This document shows, in pieces, positions 32,511 to 42,282 of a DNA stretch of 64,000 nt. The first letter of the stretch is position 1. Each line of letters starts with the position of its first letter. The notes beneath the pieces are model-generated. The model did no database searches. It worked only from the letters and a program-made list of their open reading frames with translations, and was not told where the DNA came from. The DNA comes from Elymus sibiricus. Its lineage: Eukaryota > Streptophyta > Magnoliopsida > Poales > Poaceae. The stretch is from the NCBI GenBank assembly GCA_039707655.1, contig CM077665.1, forward strand, positions 78,369,954 to 78,433,953. Direction: 5' to 3'. The translations under genes were made by a program, and so were the position numbers.

Positions 32511-33851
32511 ATGCGCCTACGCAGGTCCTATGAAGGATGTCCCCGAGTACAGCGCGCCTCTCCACCGATCGAGCAACGGGCTGCCGCTGCGTTACCTCGT
32601 CGGGCCGCAACGCCGCCCTCCCGTGGTTCTCCTCGCGGTTGCCCCGACCCGCGAGCCGCCGCTACACCGCCCCTTCGGGCTGTAGTACCGCGGCATGCGG
32701 TCCCCGCCGCCGCCCGAGGCCGTCCCCGTGGCTGCACCGACCCGCGCACCGCCGCTGCGTCGCCCCTTTGGGCCGTAGCGCCGCGGCACGCAGTCCACGC
32801 CGCTGCCCCGAGGTCTTCCCGCCGTCGCCCCGACCTGCGCGTTGCCGCTTCGTCGCCCCTTCGGGCCTTAGCGCCGCGGTGCGCGGTCCACTCCGCCGTT
32901 CCCGCGCGTCGACTTCTACGTGGCATGTGCCGCGCCGCCTCCCTAGGCGCGGGAACGCCATCGTCCGCGCCGGTCTTCGTCACGCTATCGGGTTCTTTCT
33001 CGCCTACTTCGAGCATCGCCGCCGCACTCCTAACCAGCCGCCGCAGCCGCCGTCAGGCCGCCGCCGCCGCTCTTCTTCGGCGCCGCTGCAGCTCGCTCAC
33101 CCGAGCCGCGCCGCCAGTCCAGCCCCTTCTTCTTCGTCCAGCACCAGCTCATCGCCAGCGTCGCCGTCGTCTACCCCGACCACTTCATCTACTCCGACCA
33201 CCGCGGGCGACATCAGCTTCTCGCCGATTTGCGCCGCAACCGTCGTTGAGTCCTTCTCTGCTAGCCTCCTCGACATGGCGTACAAGTTGTGTGCAGGTCC
33301 CCGTCTACGCATGCCCGGTGCTGGCAACACCGACGCGTGCCTTCGTCCCCGATGTGTTCCTAGGTCTGGCAAGCCTGGAGCGACGCATCGTCAACATCGA
33401 CTTCATCCGTCTACGCATGCCCGGTGCTGGCAACACCGATGCGTGCCTTCATCCACGACGAGTCCCCGGACTTGGCAATTCCGGCGCGACGTGTCTCAAC
33501 TTCGTCTTCTTCCTGGCGCACCACTACTTCGACACCACTGCGCCCATGACTAACTCGGCGCCTCCTTGCGCCCGCGGCTCCTCGGCGACTACCTCGACAC
33601 CGGCTACCCCGACTCGACATCGACCACGGCGTTCTTTGCACGGCTACCTCGACCCCGGCTACACCACCCTACGCTCTCGGCTACCTCGACATCGGCACAA
33701 AGGGCTACCGCCTTGCTTGAGCAACCTCGTCGGTTTCTACTCCAGCCACGACTTCCGCGATGCATCGACCGTTACGACTGTGGGGGGGATGACCGTCGAC
33801 TTACCTTCGGATTCTTCTCCAGTCTCACCGTCTGTGTCGCTACCGTTGTGA
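32511..33851 (+). other. 446-codon open frame of doubtful coding value
   Basis: An ATG-to-stop frame of 446 codons lies inside the non-autonomous element. Its product is Arg/Ala/Pro/Ser-rich with no motif I recognise. Overlapping frames are also open because the DNA is GC-rich. A duplicated block of about 110 bp starting CTACGCATGCCCGGTGCTGG occurs at 33304 and 33413. It may be captured or decayed sequence. Confidence 0.25.
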
Positions 33852-33862
33852 CTGCGGGGGGA

Positions 33863-34030
33863 TGTTGAGTATATTGATTATTAGGAAAGATAGGATAGCG
33901 TAGGATATTATTCTACCTTGTCTTGTACTCCAAGTTGATCATGCACTCCTATATATATGCCCACGAGGCTCAAGCAATACATCAACCATCCAACAACTAT
34001 TCCACCAAATCCCTCTCTTCCCTTTTAACA
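33863..34030 (+). repeat. 3' LTR (168 bp) of the non-autonomous element
   Basis: Same start and end as the 5' LTR. Two substitutions are seen: T to C in GATCATGCACTCC and T to C in AAATCCCTC. It is followed directly by AGAAG. Confidence 0.93.
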
Positions 34031-34035
34031 AGAAG

Positions 34036-34553
34036 AAAGATTCGGTGGTTACTGGGCGTGTTACCACTCAGCAAAGCGAGATCGGGGAACAGTAATTTGA
34101 TGATCTACGCATGAACAGCGGCGGCCACTCGCCGGGTCGATCGCTAGTGATCACTCACCACGCGGCGTCAATCAGTGGTATGTGCTAGTACTAGCTGCTA
34201 ATTAATCAATTGTCTACGGCGATGCGCCTATGCTGTGCATGTCAGCAGTACTCCTGGCAGACCTTGAAGCGCAGACACGGGCATATCTTGCAGATCCTGG
34301 TGGCTACGTCGGTCAAACTGGGACGTGCATCTAGGCTAGATTGTGCGTACTGCAAGCTGAATGTGCGTCAAGTTTCGCGTGGATCAGCGTGTGGCGTGGG
34401 TGCGGCACGCTAGAATGGATATGGTCGAGGAGTCAGCTAGCTATCGACGCGCACAGTGCAAACTTGGCGATGGGCCGAGGTTGAAAAGGAATAATACTGT
34501 TGTTACCTTGAGATCGAGGCATATGGACACAGATGTTAGAGGGTAGCTTAGCA
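34036..34553. other. intergenic, no feature recognised
   Basis: Sequence between the small-LTR element and the MULE. No gene or repeat structure is visible to me. Confidence 0.5.
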
Positions 34554-34779
34554 GCTAGGCAAAAAACACATATTTGACCTTATTGCAAAACTAATTCACG
34601 ATCTGAACTGCATATGGAAAAAATTCACAAACTGACCGTTTTGTGTGCCGCCTGACAGCCGGGCGCTGCACTGCACTATGCAGCGCCTTGGTCTTAGGCG
34701 CCGCACTCCCGGCCAGCGTGGCAGCCCGGGGCCAGGCGAGGCCCCACAGTATAATGTGCAGCGCCTAGCGCTTAGGCGC
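34554..34779. repeat. left terminal inverted repeat of the MULE (226 bp)
   Basis: It matches the reverse complement of 39641-39905 with few differences. The inner part is rich in short palindromic GCAGCGCC / GGCGCTGC motifs, which could be transposase-binding or hairpin sequence. Confidence 0.92.
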
Positions 34780-35001
34780 CACACATGAATTGTGCAGCGC
34801 CCAGCCCTTAGGCGATGCACTGTCTGTGTGTCACTTAGGCTGCCCTCACCCCCCCACCCCACCCCACACACCCCCACCCCACCCACACCCGAAGCTAAGC
34901 TCCCCCCCTCTCTCCCCCTCTTCCCCCCTCTCAAATCCTTCTCAAATCTTGCAAATCCGGAGTATTTGTCCGTGGATTTCGAAGCCAACCCCTCCCTTAA
35001 G

Positions 35002-35314
35002 GTAATCTCCTCCGATCCCCTCGTTTTCATCCATAGGAATTGTCACATTTGCTCAAATCTTGCTACTTTGGGGAAACCCTAGGTTTGGCTTGGATTTGGA
35101 AATTTGTGTTGGTTAGGCTTCCTACCATGCTAGGTTAGGTTTATGTGTGTTGTTATGTTGGGGTTAGGGTTAGGGTTATGCTATGGTTAGGGTTGTGGTT
35201 ATTGTTAAGTGGGGGTTAGGGTTATTGTTTCATATCTATGTTAGGGCTTATGTATTTTGTGCAAATATTCGGTTAAGTACTTATTGGATATATGTGTGTT
35301 TTTGAATATGTTAG
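35002..35314 (+). other. probable 5' UTR intron of the MULE transposase gene
   Basis: CTTAAG/GTAATC at 35001/35002 is a good donor and ATGTTAG/G at 35314/35315 a good acceptor. The intron contains degenerate GGGTTA repeats (35160-35223). Splicing places the start codon at 35317 two bases after the acceptor. This is inference from the splice signals. Confidence 0.5.
35160..35223 (+). repeat. degenerate GGGTTA repeats upstream of the transposase ORF
   Basis: GGGTTA units occur about six times with interruptions. The plant telomere unit is TTTAGGG, so this is not a plant telomeric tract, only a similar minisatellite inside the proposed 5' UTR intron. Confidence 0.6.
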
Positions 35315-35316
35315 GG

Positions 35317-37839
35317 ATGGGAAGAACATGTGTTTATGTTCATCATGTGGATAAAGAGGCCTTTTTGAAAGGCAATGTTGAGCCGGACCCGGATGAGCTT
35401 GACATGGTGTTTGAGAGTAGTCCTAGCTATGCAGATGTCTTGGAACAAGTGAGGAAGGATTTGAATTGGATGGATCCAAGTCACTTTGTTGAGTTGGAGG
35501 GAAGGCATAATGTTGGTTTTGGAATGCACATCCGTTGGAAGACAATGCGTGTGAACTCCGAGCAACGTTGGGTTGCATACAAGGAGACGGCTGCCGAATC
35601 TCTAGACAAGGCTCTTGAGTTATTTGCCTCCAAGAAGGTTGAGTCTAGTTTGCATTTGGACTTGAACCGGAACCCCTCCCCGTTGGTTGCTAGTACTCCC
35701 CCACCCATGAACCAAGATCAAATGAGTGAACCTCATTTGACGCAACAAGTTTGGCCAACATTGAGCTCGATTTCAAATAACCAAAATGAAGCTTTTCAAG
35801 AGGAGAATGATGAGTACGAGGAGGATGACAACGAAGTTGATCTCCATGACAACAATGTGGGTGATCTCGACAAATATAATGTGCAAGAGACAATGGACCA
35901 ATCCATCCCTTTTTCCCGTTCATATGCATCGGACTCGGATGACGATGGTCCCGATGAAGAAGTTGACGAGGAGGGGTTCACGGCGAAGGAGGCCAAAGCA
36001 TTTAAGAAGGTATTCAGACGGGATCCCAAGACACCATTGTTCAAGGATCTGAGTCTCGCGGATGAAGCCGTTGTAGATGGTGGCAAATGTATATCTCTTG
36101 GAGCTAGGCCAAGTTCTCACCGTGATTTGGAAGACGGCAAGAACGGGATATATCCCGGTTGTGAGTTTGGATCCTTCTTGGAATTGAAGATGTGGCTCGA
36201 CAACTACTCGGTTACGCATTATCGTCCACATAGAGTGGCCAACTCGGACGTCACTGTGCGTTACACGGTTCAATGTGAAGTGCCAAGATGTCCATGGATT
36301 GTGCGTGCAAGGCCATGGAAAGGAGGTCCCACTTGGCGCATAGTGAGTTGTGTACCAAGTCACATGTGCCGACACAAGAATGCGGATGGCAAGCTTGTGT
36401 CTCAAGAACACAGACAACTCACGTCCGAGTTCATCGCTTACAGATTTTCCAACCAAATATCCACACTTCCAACAATGAGCATTAAGAGTGTCATTGACCT
36501 TGTGAAAGCCATCTTTCATTACAAGGTGAAGTACGGCAAGGCATGGAAGGCGAAGCAAGCCGCATTCAAGATGTTGTATGGTAATTGGGAGGAAGCATAC
36601 AACCGACTCCCTAGGTTGTTGTTAGCTATGGCCGCCACAAACCCAGACATGGTTCACGTGGTCGAGCCTCATGGGCACAAAACATTGATTCACAACGGGA
36701 GGACCGTCCGAGTATTTGGTCGTGCATTTTGGGCCTTTGAGCAATGCGTGAGGGCTTTTGAGCATTGTTGGCCCGTCATCGCCATTGATGGCACGTTCTT
36801 GACCGGACAATACAAGGGCACTATATTGGTTGCAATAGCAAGTGATTCCAATAACCGGGTTTTGCCTTTGGCTTTCGCTTTGGTTGAGGTCGAGAACAAT
36901 GATAACTGGGAGTGGTTCTTGCGTCAATTGAGAACAAGGGTAATACCGGCTGAAAGGGAAATTTGTGTCATATCGGATCGCCATCAAGGAATTCTAAACG
37001 CGGTGGTGGTTGACATTCCCGGACATGCAAAGTTGCACCATCGATGGTGGATGAGGCACTTTTGTGCAAACTTTTATAGGGCATGTGGTATCAAGGAGTT
37101 GGCCGATGATCTTCAAGATTGTTGTCTCGCTTTCTCCGACAAGCGGTTCGCCAACTTGTACAATGCATTGCTCACACACAAGAAACTTGATGCAGGAGGT
37201 CTTGACTTTCTCAGTAAGAACATTGTAGAAATGAATAAGTGGGCACGTGCTTTCGATGAAGATGGCGGGAGGTACGGTCAAATGACAAGCAACATGGCAG
37301 AATGCTTCAATAAGGTGCTCAAGGGTGTACGTGCATTACCCGTGATGACAATAGTTCAATACACATTTGACAAGATGAATGCGTACTTTTTAAAGTACTC
37401 AATGAAGACGGATAAGCAGATTGCTGGTGAGAACAAGGAAAAGCACAAGTATAATTTCCCACCAAAGGTTGAAGAATGGTTGGAATTTCAATCACGGAAG
37501 GCAGACTCCCAAGAAGCTGTACTATATGACGATAACGATTGGATGTATGAAGTGAAAGAGCCTGGAGGAACCACAAACGATGGCCACCAACACGGAGGCC
37601 GGGCTTTCGAGGTCTCCCTAACACGGTGTGATTGCACTTGCATGAGGCCATCGTTGCTTCATCTCCCATGCTCGCACTTGTTAAACGCATCTCGTGTTAG
37701 GAATGTGGACGTCAATCACCCTCTTACCGTGCGGGAGTCTGAGTTCTCAATCATGACGGTAAAGAATACATGGGCTCCCCGGTTTAAGCCATACTTGGAC
37801 CAATCACAATGGCCGGAGTATCATGGAGTTCAACTATGA
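35317..37839 (+). CDS. MULE (MuDR-type) transposase, intact, 840 aa
   Basis: The protein cuts and joins DNA at the element ends. An acidic linker (about residues 160-215) precedes the MuDR N-terminal zinc-binding region (about 265-395, with a C/H-rich stretch at QCEVPRCPW...SHMCRH). The MULE catalytic domain has D491 (IAIDGTF), D554 (VISDRHQG) and E662 (SNMAECFN). A SWIM zinc finger follows with C771, C773, C785 and H787. No stop or frameshift interrupts it. An in-frame ATG at 35257 would add 20 residues but lies inside the proposed 5' UTR intron, so I chose 35317. The last 10 bases overlap the 3' end of the converging PMD gene. Confidence 0.92.
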   Translation: MGRTCVYVHHVDKEAFLKGNVEPDPDELDMVFESSPSYADVLEQVRKDLNWMDPSHFVELEGRHNVGFGMHIRWKTMRVNSEQRWVAYKETAAESLDKALELFASKKVESSLHLDLNRNPSPLVASTPPPMNQDQMSEPHLTQQVWPTLSSISNNQNEAFQEENDEYEEDDNEVDLHDNNVGDLDKYNVQETMDQSIPFSRSYASDSDDDGPDEEVDEEGFTAKEAKAFKKVFRRDPKTPLFKDLSLADEAVVDGGKCISLGARPSSHRDLEDGKNGIYPGCEFGSFLELKMWLDNYSVTHYRPHRVANSDVTVRYTVQCEVPRCPWIVRARPWKGGPTWRIVSCVPSHMCRHKNADGKLVSQEHRQLTSEFIAYRFSNQISTLPTMSIKSVIDLVKAIFHYKVKYGKAWKAKQAAFKMLYGNWEEAYNRLPRLLLAMAATNPDMVHVVEPHGHKTLIHNGRTVRVFGRAFWAFEQCVRAFEHCWPVIAIDGTFLTGQYKGTILVAIASDSNNRVLPLAFALVEVENNDNWEWFLRQLRTRVIPAEREICVISDRHQGILNAVVVDIPGHAKLHHRWWMRHFCANFYRACGIKELADDLQDCCLAFSDKRFANLYNALLTHKKLDAGGLDFLSKNIVEMNKWARAFDEDGGRYGQMTSNMAECFNKVLKGVRALPVMTIVQYTFDKMNAYFLKYSMKTDKQIAGENKEKHKYNFPPKVEEWLEFQSRKADSQEAVLYDDNDWMYEVKEPGGTTNDGHQHGGRAFEVSLTRCDCTCMRPSLLHLPCSHLLNASRVRNVDVNHPLTVRESEFSIMTVKNTWAPRFKPYLDQSQWPEYHGVQL

Positions 37840-39076
37840 CCAATCACATATGGCTGCCATTCCACCTATGAAATAGGACAACAATGCAACATTGATGACA
37901 AGTTTTCAGACAAGCATGAGAAATGACTGATGTAATGTCCTCGTTACCTGCTCAGGCGTAATCGTGTCCAACTCGGCGATGTACTTTTGGTACATGAGAT
38001 TGACATCGTTCGTCATCTCGGATATCACATCCCACTTGTAAGCCCAAGTGGGGCGTCGTAAATCGCCTTCTTCATCCCAAGAATTAAACTTGACGCTCTT
38101 CGGGCGTCCAACAGGCAGACGCTCCCAGCTCCATACAGAAAGTAGAAGCAGATTACCACCAATGCATGCACTATGTGTGATCCTGCAACACGTATCGTCT
38201 AGCTGCATATAAAAGAAAACAATGTTAACTTGACAGCAAGGTTGCATTGCTAATGAAGAAATGAATTGATAACAAAACAAACCAACTACCTGTCGGTACA
38301 AGTAGGCAAGTGTCGCTGAACCCCAGCTCCATCTGCTCTCGAAGACGGTCAACGCCTTCAGCCACATCCATGGAGCGTTCTTGCCTGTGGCGTCCGGAAA
38401 CAAAGTCCTCAAGATAACGTACCACATATAGACACGAGCATGTGTCTGGATCACATCTTCAGTGGCATCCGTAGGGCAATGCACAAAGTTTGCTTGAATC
38501 CACGTGAAAGCAGCTCCGGCTGCTTTCCTTTCCTTCTTCTTCTTCTCTTGTCCCCCCTCTACATCAGCCTCAGCCTCGGTAGGAGCCATACCGATAAGAG
38601 CAATCATCTGCTCGCGCCACCCATCAGAATCGATGCTCATACAGAGAGGCCTCCCGTCGATAGGAAGATCGGTGATCAAGGAGACATCCTGGAGCGTCAC
38701 GGTCATCTCCCTAGTCTGAAGATGGAAACTGTGTGTCTCCGGCCTCCACCGATCAACAAGAGAGGACACCAGTGGAGCGTTGAGGTTCGGCGTGGACCGG
38801 CTGACCAACTGAATCCATGGGAGGAGTCCTGCCTGCTCGATGTAGGGTGTGTACCGGTCATCGTAGGGCATGGCAGCACTAGATACCCCGTGATACCGAA
38901 TCTTCAGAGGTTCAAGCTTCTGCAAAAAACAAGTAATGACAAATCTTAGGGCATGTCAATTTCAACTAAAGGCAAATTTGAAAAATATCTAGATTACTCA
39001 TTATTACCATCCCCTTCTCGCGCATCATGTAGGCCCGGTGTTGTGTGTCATAGGCATCGTCGAGAAGGCAAACCAT
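37830..39076 (-). CDS. plant mobile domain (PMD, MAIN/MAIL-like) protein carried by the MULE
   Basis: Four exons (39076-39008, 38919-38290, 38202-37948, 37865-37830) with GT-AG introns join in frame to 329 aa. The PMD family core is recognisable: a HRAYM-type start, VSLITDLPIDGRPL (about residues 95-110), WMWLKAL, LAYLYRQ/LDDTC across the second intron, WSWERLPVGRPK, and the C-terminal ITPEQ/VEWQPY split by the last intron. Host PMD proteins (MAIN, MAIL1) act in silencing of transposons and in genome stability; related domains are often found inside transposons. A Lys/Glu insertion (QEKKKKERKAAG) lies near residue 145. The position and orientation match mudrB of MuDR, but the protein is unrelated to MURB as far as I can see. 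Its role in the element is unknown. Confidence 0.8.
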
Positions 39077-39640
39077 CCTTACAAAGTTCAAACAATAAAC
39101 ATATATGAGTTCATCTTAAATATCGGTATACACTAAACATCTCATATGTGTTCACCTAAACATCTCGTATGTATTCATCTACATAACTCAACATCTCATA
39201 TATAGCTACAAAACTCAACATCTCATAATTATCTACAAAACTAGGCATCTCATATATATCTAAAAAACTAAACAATCTAGGGTTTCACTAACAAGAATCA
39301 TATATTGTGAACTAATGAACAATACTACACATCCTAAATCACAACACCCAATCTTGGACAAATAAAGATCCAAACCAAGCAAATCAAGGGTTCCACCCAA
39401 TCTTGGACAAATCTCTAAAATGACAACGAATTTACGGAGGAAAAGAAAGGGAACGGAGGAGTTTACCTAGTAGGAGGGATTAGAGATCGATTCCACGGCT
39501 GAAATCTCCAGATCTGAGAGGGGTGTGGGGGGGATCGAAGGGGGTGCCGCCGCTGCTCTCTCTTGACAGAGAGGAACGGCCTGGGAGAGGGAAGAACTGC
39601 CTGGGAAGGGCTGGCCCGATGCGGCTTAAGTCAATGCGCA

Positions 39641-39905
39641 GCGCCTAAGCGCTAGGCGCTGCACATTATACTGTGCAGCGCCTATCTCTCAGGCGCTGCA
39701 CGGCTGGATGTGGGGCCTCACCTGGCCCCGGGCTGCCACGCCGGCCGGGAGTGCGGCGCCTAAGACCAAGACGCTGCATAGTGCAGTGCAGCGCCCGGCT
39801 GTCAGGCGCCACACAAAACGGTCAATTTGTGAATTTTTTTCCATATGCAGTTCAGATCGTGAATTAGTTTCGCAATAAGGTCAAATATGTGTTTTTTGCC
39901 TAGCT
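39641..39905. repeat. right terminal inverted repeat of the MULE (265 bp)
   Basis: Inverse of 34554-34779 plus a roughly 37-bp insertion near 39670-39712 that duplicates a GCAGCGCC-type motif. It ends at TTTTTTGCCTAGCT. Confidence 0.92.
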
Positions 39906-41649
39906 AAAATCCACAGTACTTTGCAGGAACAGGGTGTGCCCTTTTCAGAGAAATAGCTGCGTAACTTTTTTCCGGATTTGCTATTTCTGAGGTGTCTGAA
40001 ATTTATTTTCGTCTTAGTAAATTGTCTTCCTTCTTCCTTCCCTCTTGACCGGATCTCGTCGGAGAATAAACAATCTCGCGGAAAAGAACTAGCCCCCACC
40101 ATCTATCTTAGGATGAAGTCATGGGTGATGCAGGGGATCGTCACAACCCCACTATCAATCTTAGGGCTGGGGAGTGCAGGGGATCGCCAGAGGTTTTCGT
40201 GGGTGATGCTAGGCTTAGGGGGATGGTCGCGGCGGTGGCCAGCAACGGCGGTGGGGGGAGGTTGAGAGGAGATCAGGGTGGCGAGGCGATGCGCGGTAGC
40301 GCCCGCCAGCCGCGGATGGTCAAGGCCGGCGGTTAGGGCCGGGTTGGCTAGGGGCTTTCGGGAGGAGGAAGAAGATGAATAGTAGAACGATCTATTTTGG
40401 ACAATTGAATCAAGATTTAGTGTCCGCTGATAAAAGTAACTGGTAGCCAAAGAAATTTCAAATATCTGTATATAGAAGGTCCTTTTCTTTTTTGATAAGA
40501 AATGGATGCAGAATTCATGTGAAGGAATAGTGTGGTACCTCAGTGCAGGATGCAGCAAAGTCACACGGTCTCAGACCAAGACCATAATGAGAAGTTGTTT
40601 ACTGTAGCAGCATAAACTCGAGCGCTGCTATTTCTCGTTTGTTGCGAGCTGAGTGATATGGTCGGAATTACATGTTTGACGCATTCTGCCTCAATTTTTT
40701 TTTCCTTCGTAGAGGCTAGCAAGGTGAAGCGATCTGGTGGGCCGGGACCCAATTTAGCTAGGTTAGTGTAGGTATTCCACTTCATTTCTCTTTTTACTGT
40801 TGTTTTTCGGCTGGTTTTCTATCGATTTTTTTTCTACTTCGTTTCTCTTATTTTTTTATTTTTTTCACTTAAGTTTTATTTTTTATCTCTCAAGTTTATT
40901 TTCTAGAATTTAAAATATTTATTGAAATTTCACAAAACGTAACCATCTTTTAAAAATTTGTTCTGAATTTCACAAAAAAAATCCTGTTTTTTTTTAAATT
41001 TTATGCACACTTTCAAAAATTGTTCTGGGTTTTAAAATTCGGTACGGAACTCCCCAAAGTATATTGTTTTTAGAATTTGTTCACAAATTCATAAATATTT
41101 TAGGATTTGAAAATATTTTCATGTTTTCAAAATTATTCATAGTTTTGAAATTTATTCAAATTTTAAATAATACTGCATTCATGTTTTCCAAATATTGTTG
41201 ATAAATAGGCTCAAAAATAAATATTGTTGATAAATTAAAAATGCATGGTTTTAAGTTTTTTCAAAATTTAATAAAATGTTGCTGTTTTAAACAATTGTAC
41301 ACAAATTTAAAAAAAATGTTCTGGTATTTCAAAACATGTTCGTGGTTTTAAAGTTTGTTCGTCTTTCCGAAAATTGTTCAATTTTAAAAAGTTGTTTTTA
41401 TAAGGTTTGTGGTTTTCACATTTTCTGTTTTAAAAAATAGATTGAATTTTCCAGAAAATTCTCGTAGCTTTTCAAATTTCTGTTTTCGAACATTGTTCAA
41501 TTTTCAGAAATTTGTATGTGCTTTTCGAAAAAAAAATGTATATTTTTTTAAAGAGATGGAGTTCAAAAATATAGCTACAGTACATCGTGCGATCGCTAGA
41601 TTATCTGATCTGGCCCATCGGTTTGCTACTACACTTCTTCTGTTTTATA
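39906..41649. other. intergenic, becoming AT-rich with quasi-tandem motifs
   Basis: No gene is recognised. From about 40830 the sequence is dominated by variants of TTTTCAAAATTTGTTC, similar to the repeats of the phosphatase intron. It continues to about 42890 and holds two Stowaway MITEs. It probably represents one or more old DNA elements. Confidence 0.5.
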
Positions 41650-41730
41650 CTCCCTCCGTCCCATAATATAAGAGCGTTTTTTACACTACACTAGTGTAAA
41701 AAATGCTCGTATATTATGAGACAGAGGGAG
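41650..41730. mobile_element. Stowaway (Tc1/Mariner) MITE, Thalos-like, 81 bp
   Basis: It starts CTCCCTCCGTCCCATAATAT and ends with the inverse, flanked by TA duplications (41648-41649 and 41731-41732). Nearly the whole element is one hairpin centred on ACACTAGTGT. Confidence 0.95.
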
Positions 41731-41936
41731 TAGTCTTTTAAGTGTAGTGGTTTTCAGCTAATAAGGACGCTCATTTGCTCGGCTTGCAATCAACAGGCAT
41801 ACATGATCCTCAGGTCGCAAGTTTGGACCCGTCATCGATGCACTTATTTTTTGCTTTTGTTGGCTACAGCGACTATCGCTTGCTCACGCTTAATGCTATT
41901 AGGCCGGCCCATTCGGGGCGCCCCTGTGCGAATCAG

Positions 41937-41990
41937 CGACAATGTTTCACAGAATGTGACATATATGTTCCGACAATGTTTCACAGAATG
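41937..41990 (+). repeat. short direct repeat (20 bp, 34-bp period)
   Basis: CGACAATGTTTCACAGAATG occurs at 41937-41956 and 41971-41990, exact copies 34 bp apart. Confidence 0.85.
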
Positions 41991-42045
41991 GGAAATATTT
42001 TCTTTTTTTTCAAAAGTTCATCATCTGTTTAAATAAACGTTTATA

Positions 42046-42282
42046 CTCCCTCCATTCTACAATATAGAGCGTCCTCGTTTTTCGTGATCTAAGTTTGACC
42101 ATAAATTTAACCAACGAGACCGAATGCGGTGGGAGCAAAAATTATACCACTGAATTCGTATCAAAAATACGAATTCAGTGGTATAATTTTTGCTTCCGCT
42201 GCAATCCGTCTCGTTGGTTAAATATATAATCAAATTTAGATCTCGGAAAGTGCGGCCACAGTACATTGTGGAATGGAGGGAG
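42046..42282. mobile_element. Stowaway MITE with perfect internal hairpin, 237 bp
   Basis: The ends are CTCCCTCCATTCTACAATAT and its inverse, with TA duplications at 42044-42045 and 42283-42284. Two 27-bp arms (42135-42161 and 42167-42193) are perfectly complementary with a 5-base loop. The outer parts pair less well. Confidence 0.93.

Larger units (their letters stand above)
30982..34030 (+). mobile_element. small-LTR, non-autonomous copia-like retrotransposon (3.05 kb)
   Basis: Two 168-bp LTRs (30982-31149 and 33863-34030) differ at only two positions by eye. A perfect target duplication AGAAG lies at 30977-30981 and 34031-34035. The 5' LTR is followed by TGGTATCTGCC, a partial tRNA-Met primer site, and the 3' LTR is preceded by GCGGGGGGA. 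No gag, protease, integrase or RT domain is present. The interior is mostly GC-rich repeats and low-complexity frames. It must depend on a helper element; low LTR divergence indicates a recent insertion. Confidence 0.92.
34554..39905 (+). mobile_element. complete Mutator-like element (MULE) with transposase and PMD genes
   Basis: The ends are long inverted repeats, 34554-34779 and 39641-39905, starting AGCTAGGCAAAAAACACAT on both sides and nearly identical except for a roughly 37-bp insertion in the right arm. Inside are an intact MULE transposase gene (plus strand) and a plant-mobile-domain gene (minus strand) that converge and overlap by 10 bp. The layout recalls maize MuDR with its two convergent genes. 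No perfect 9-bp target duplication is visible at the ends (tagcttagc versus aaaatccac), so the flanks may have changed. The intact transposase suggests the element is or was recently autonomous. Confidence 0.88.

Noticed and set aside
32511..33851. A 446-codon open frame as a host gene
   Set aside because: It lies between two near-identical LTRs, is Arg/Ala/Pro-rich, has other long frames overlapping it in the same GC-rich DNA, and shows no domain.
35160..35223. Interstitial telomere sequence
   Set aside because: Units are GGGTTA with interruptions, not the plant TTTAGGG, and the tract lies within a transposon intron.
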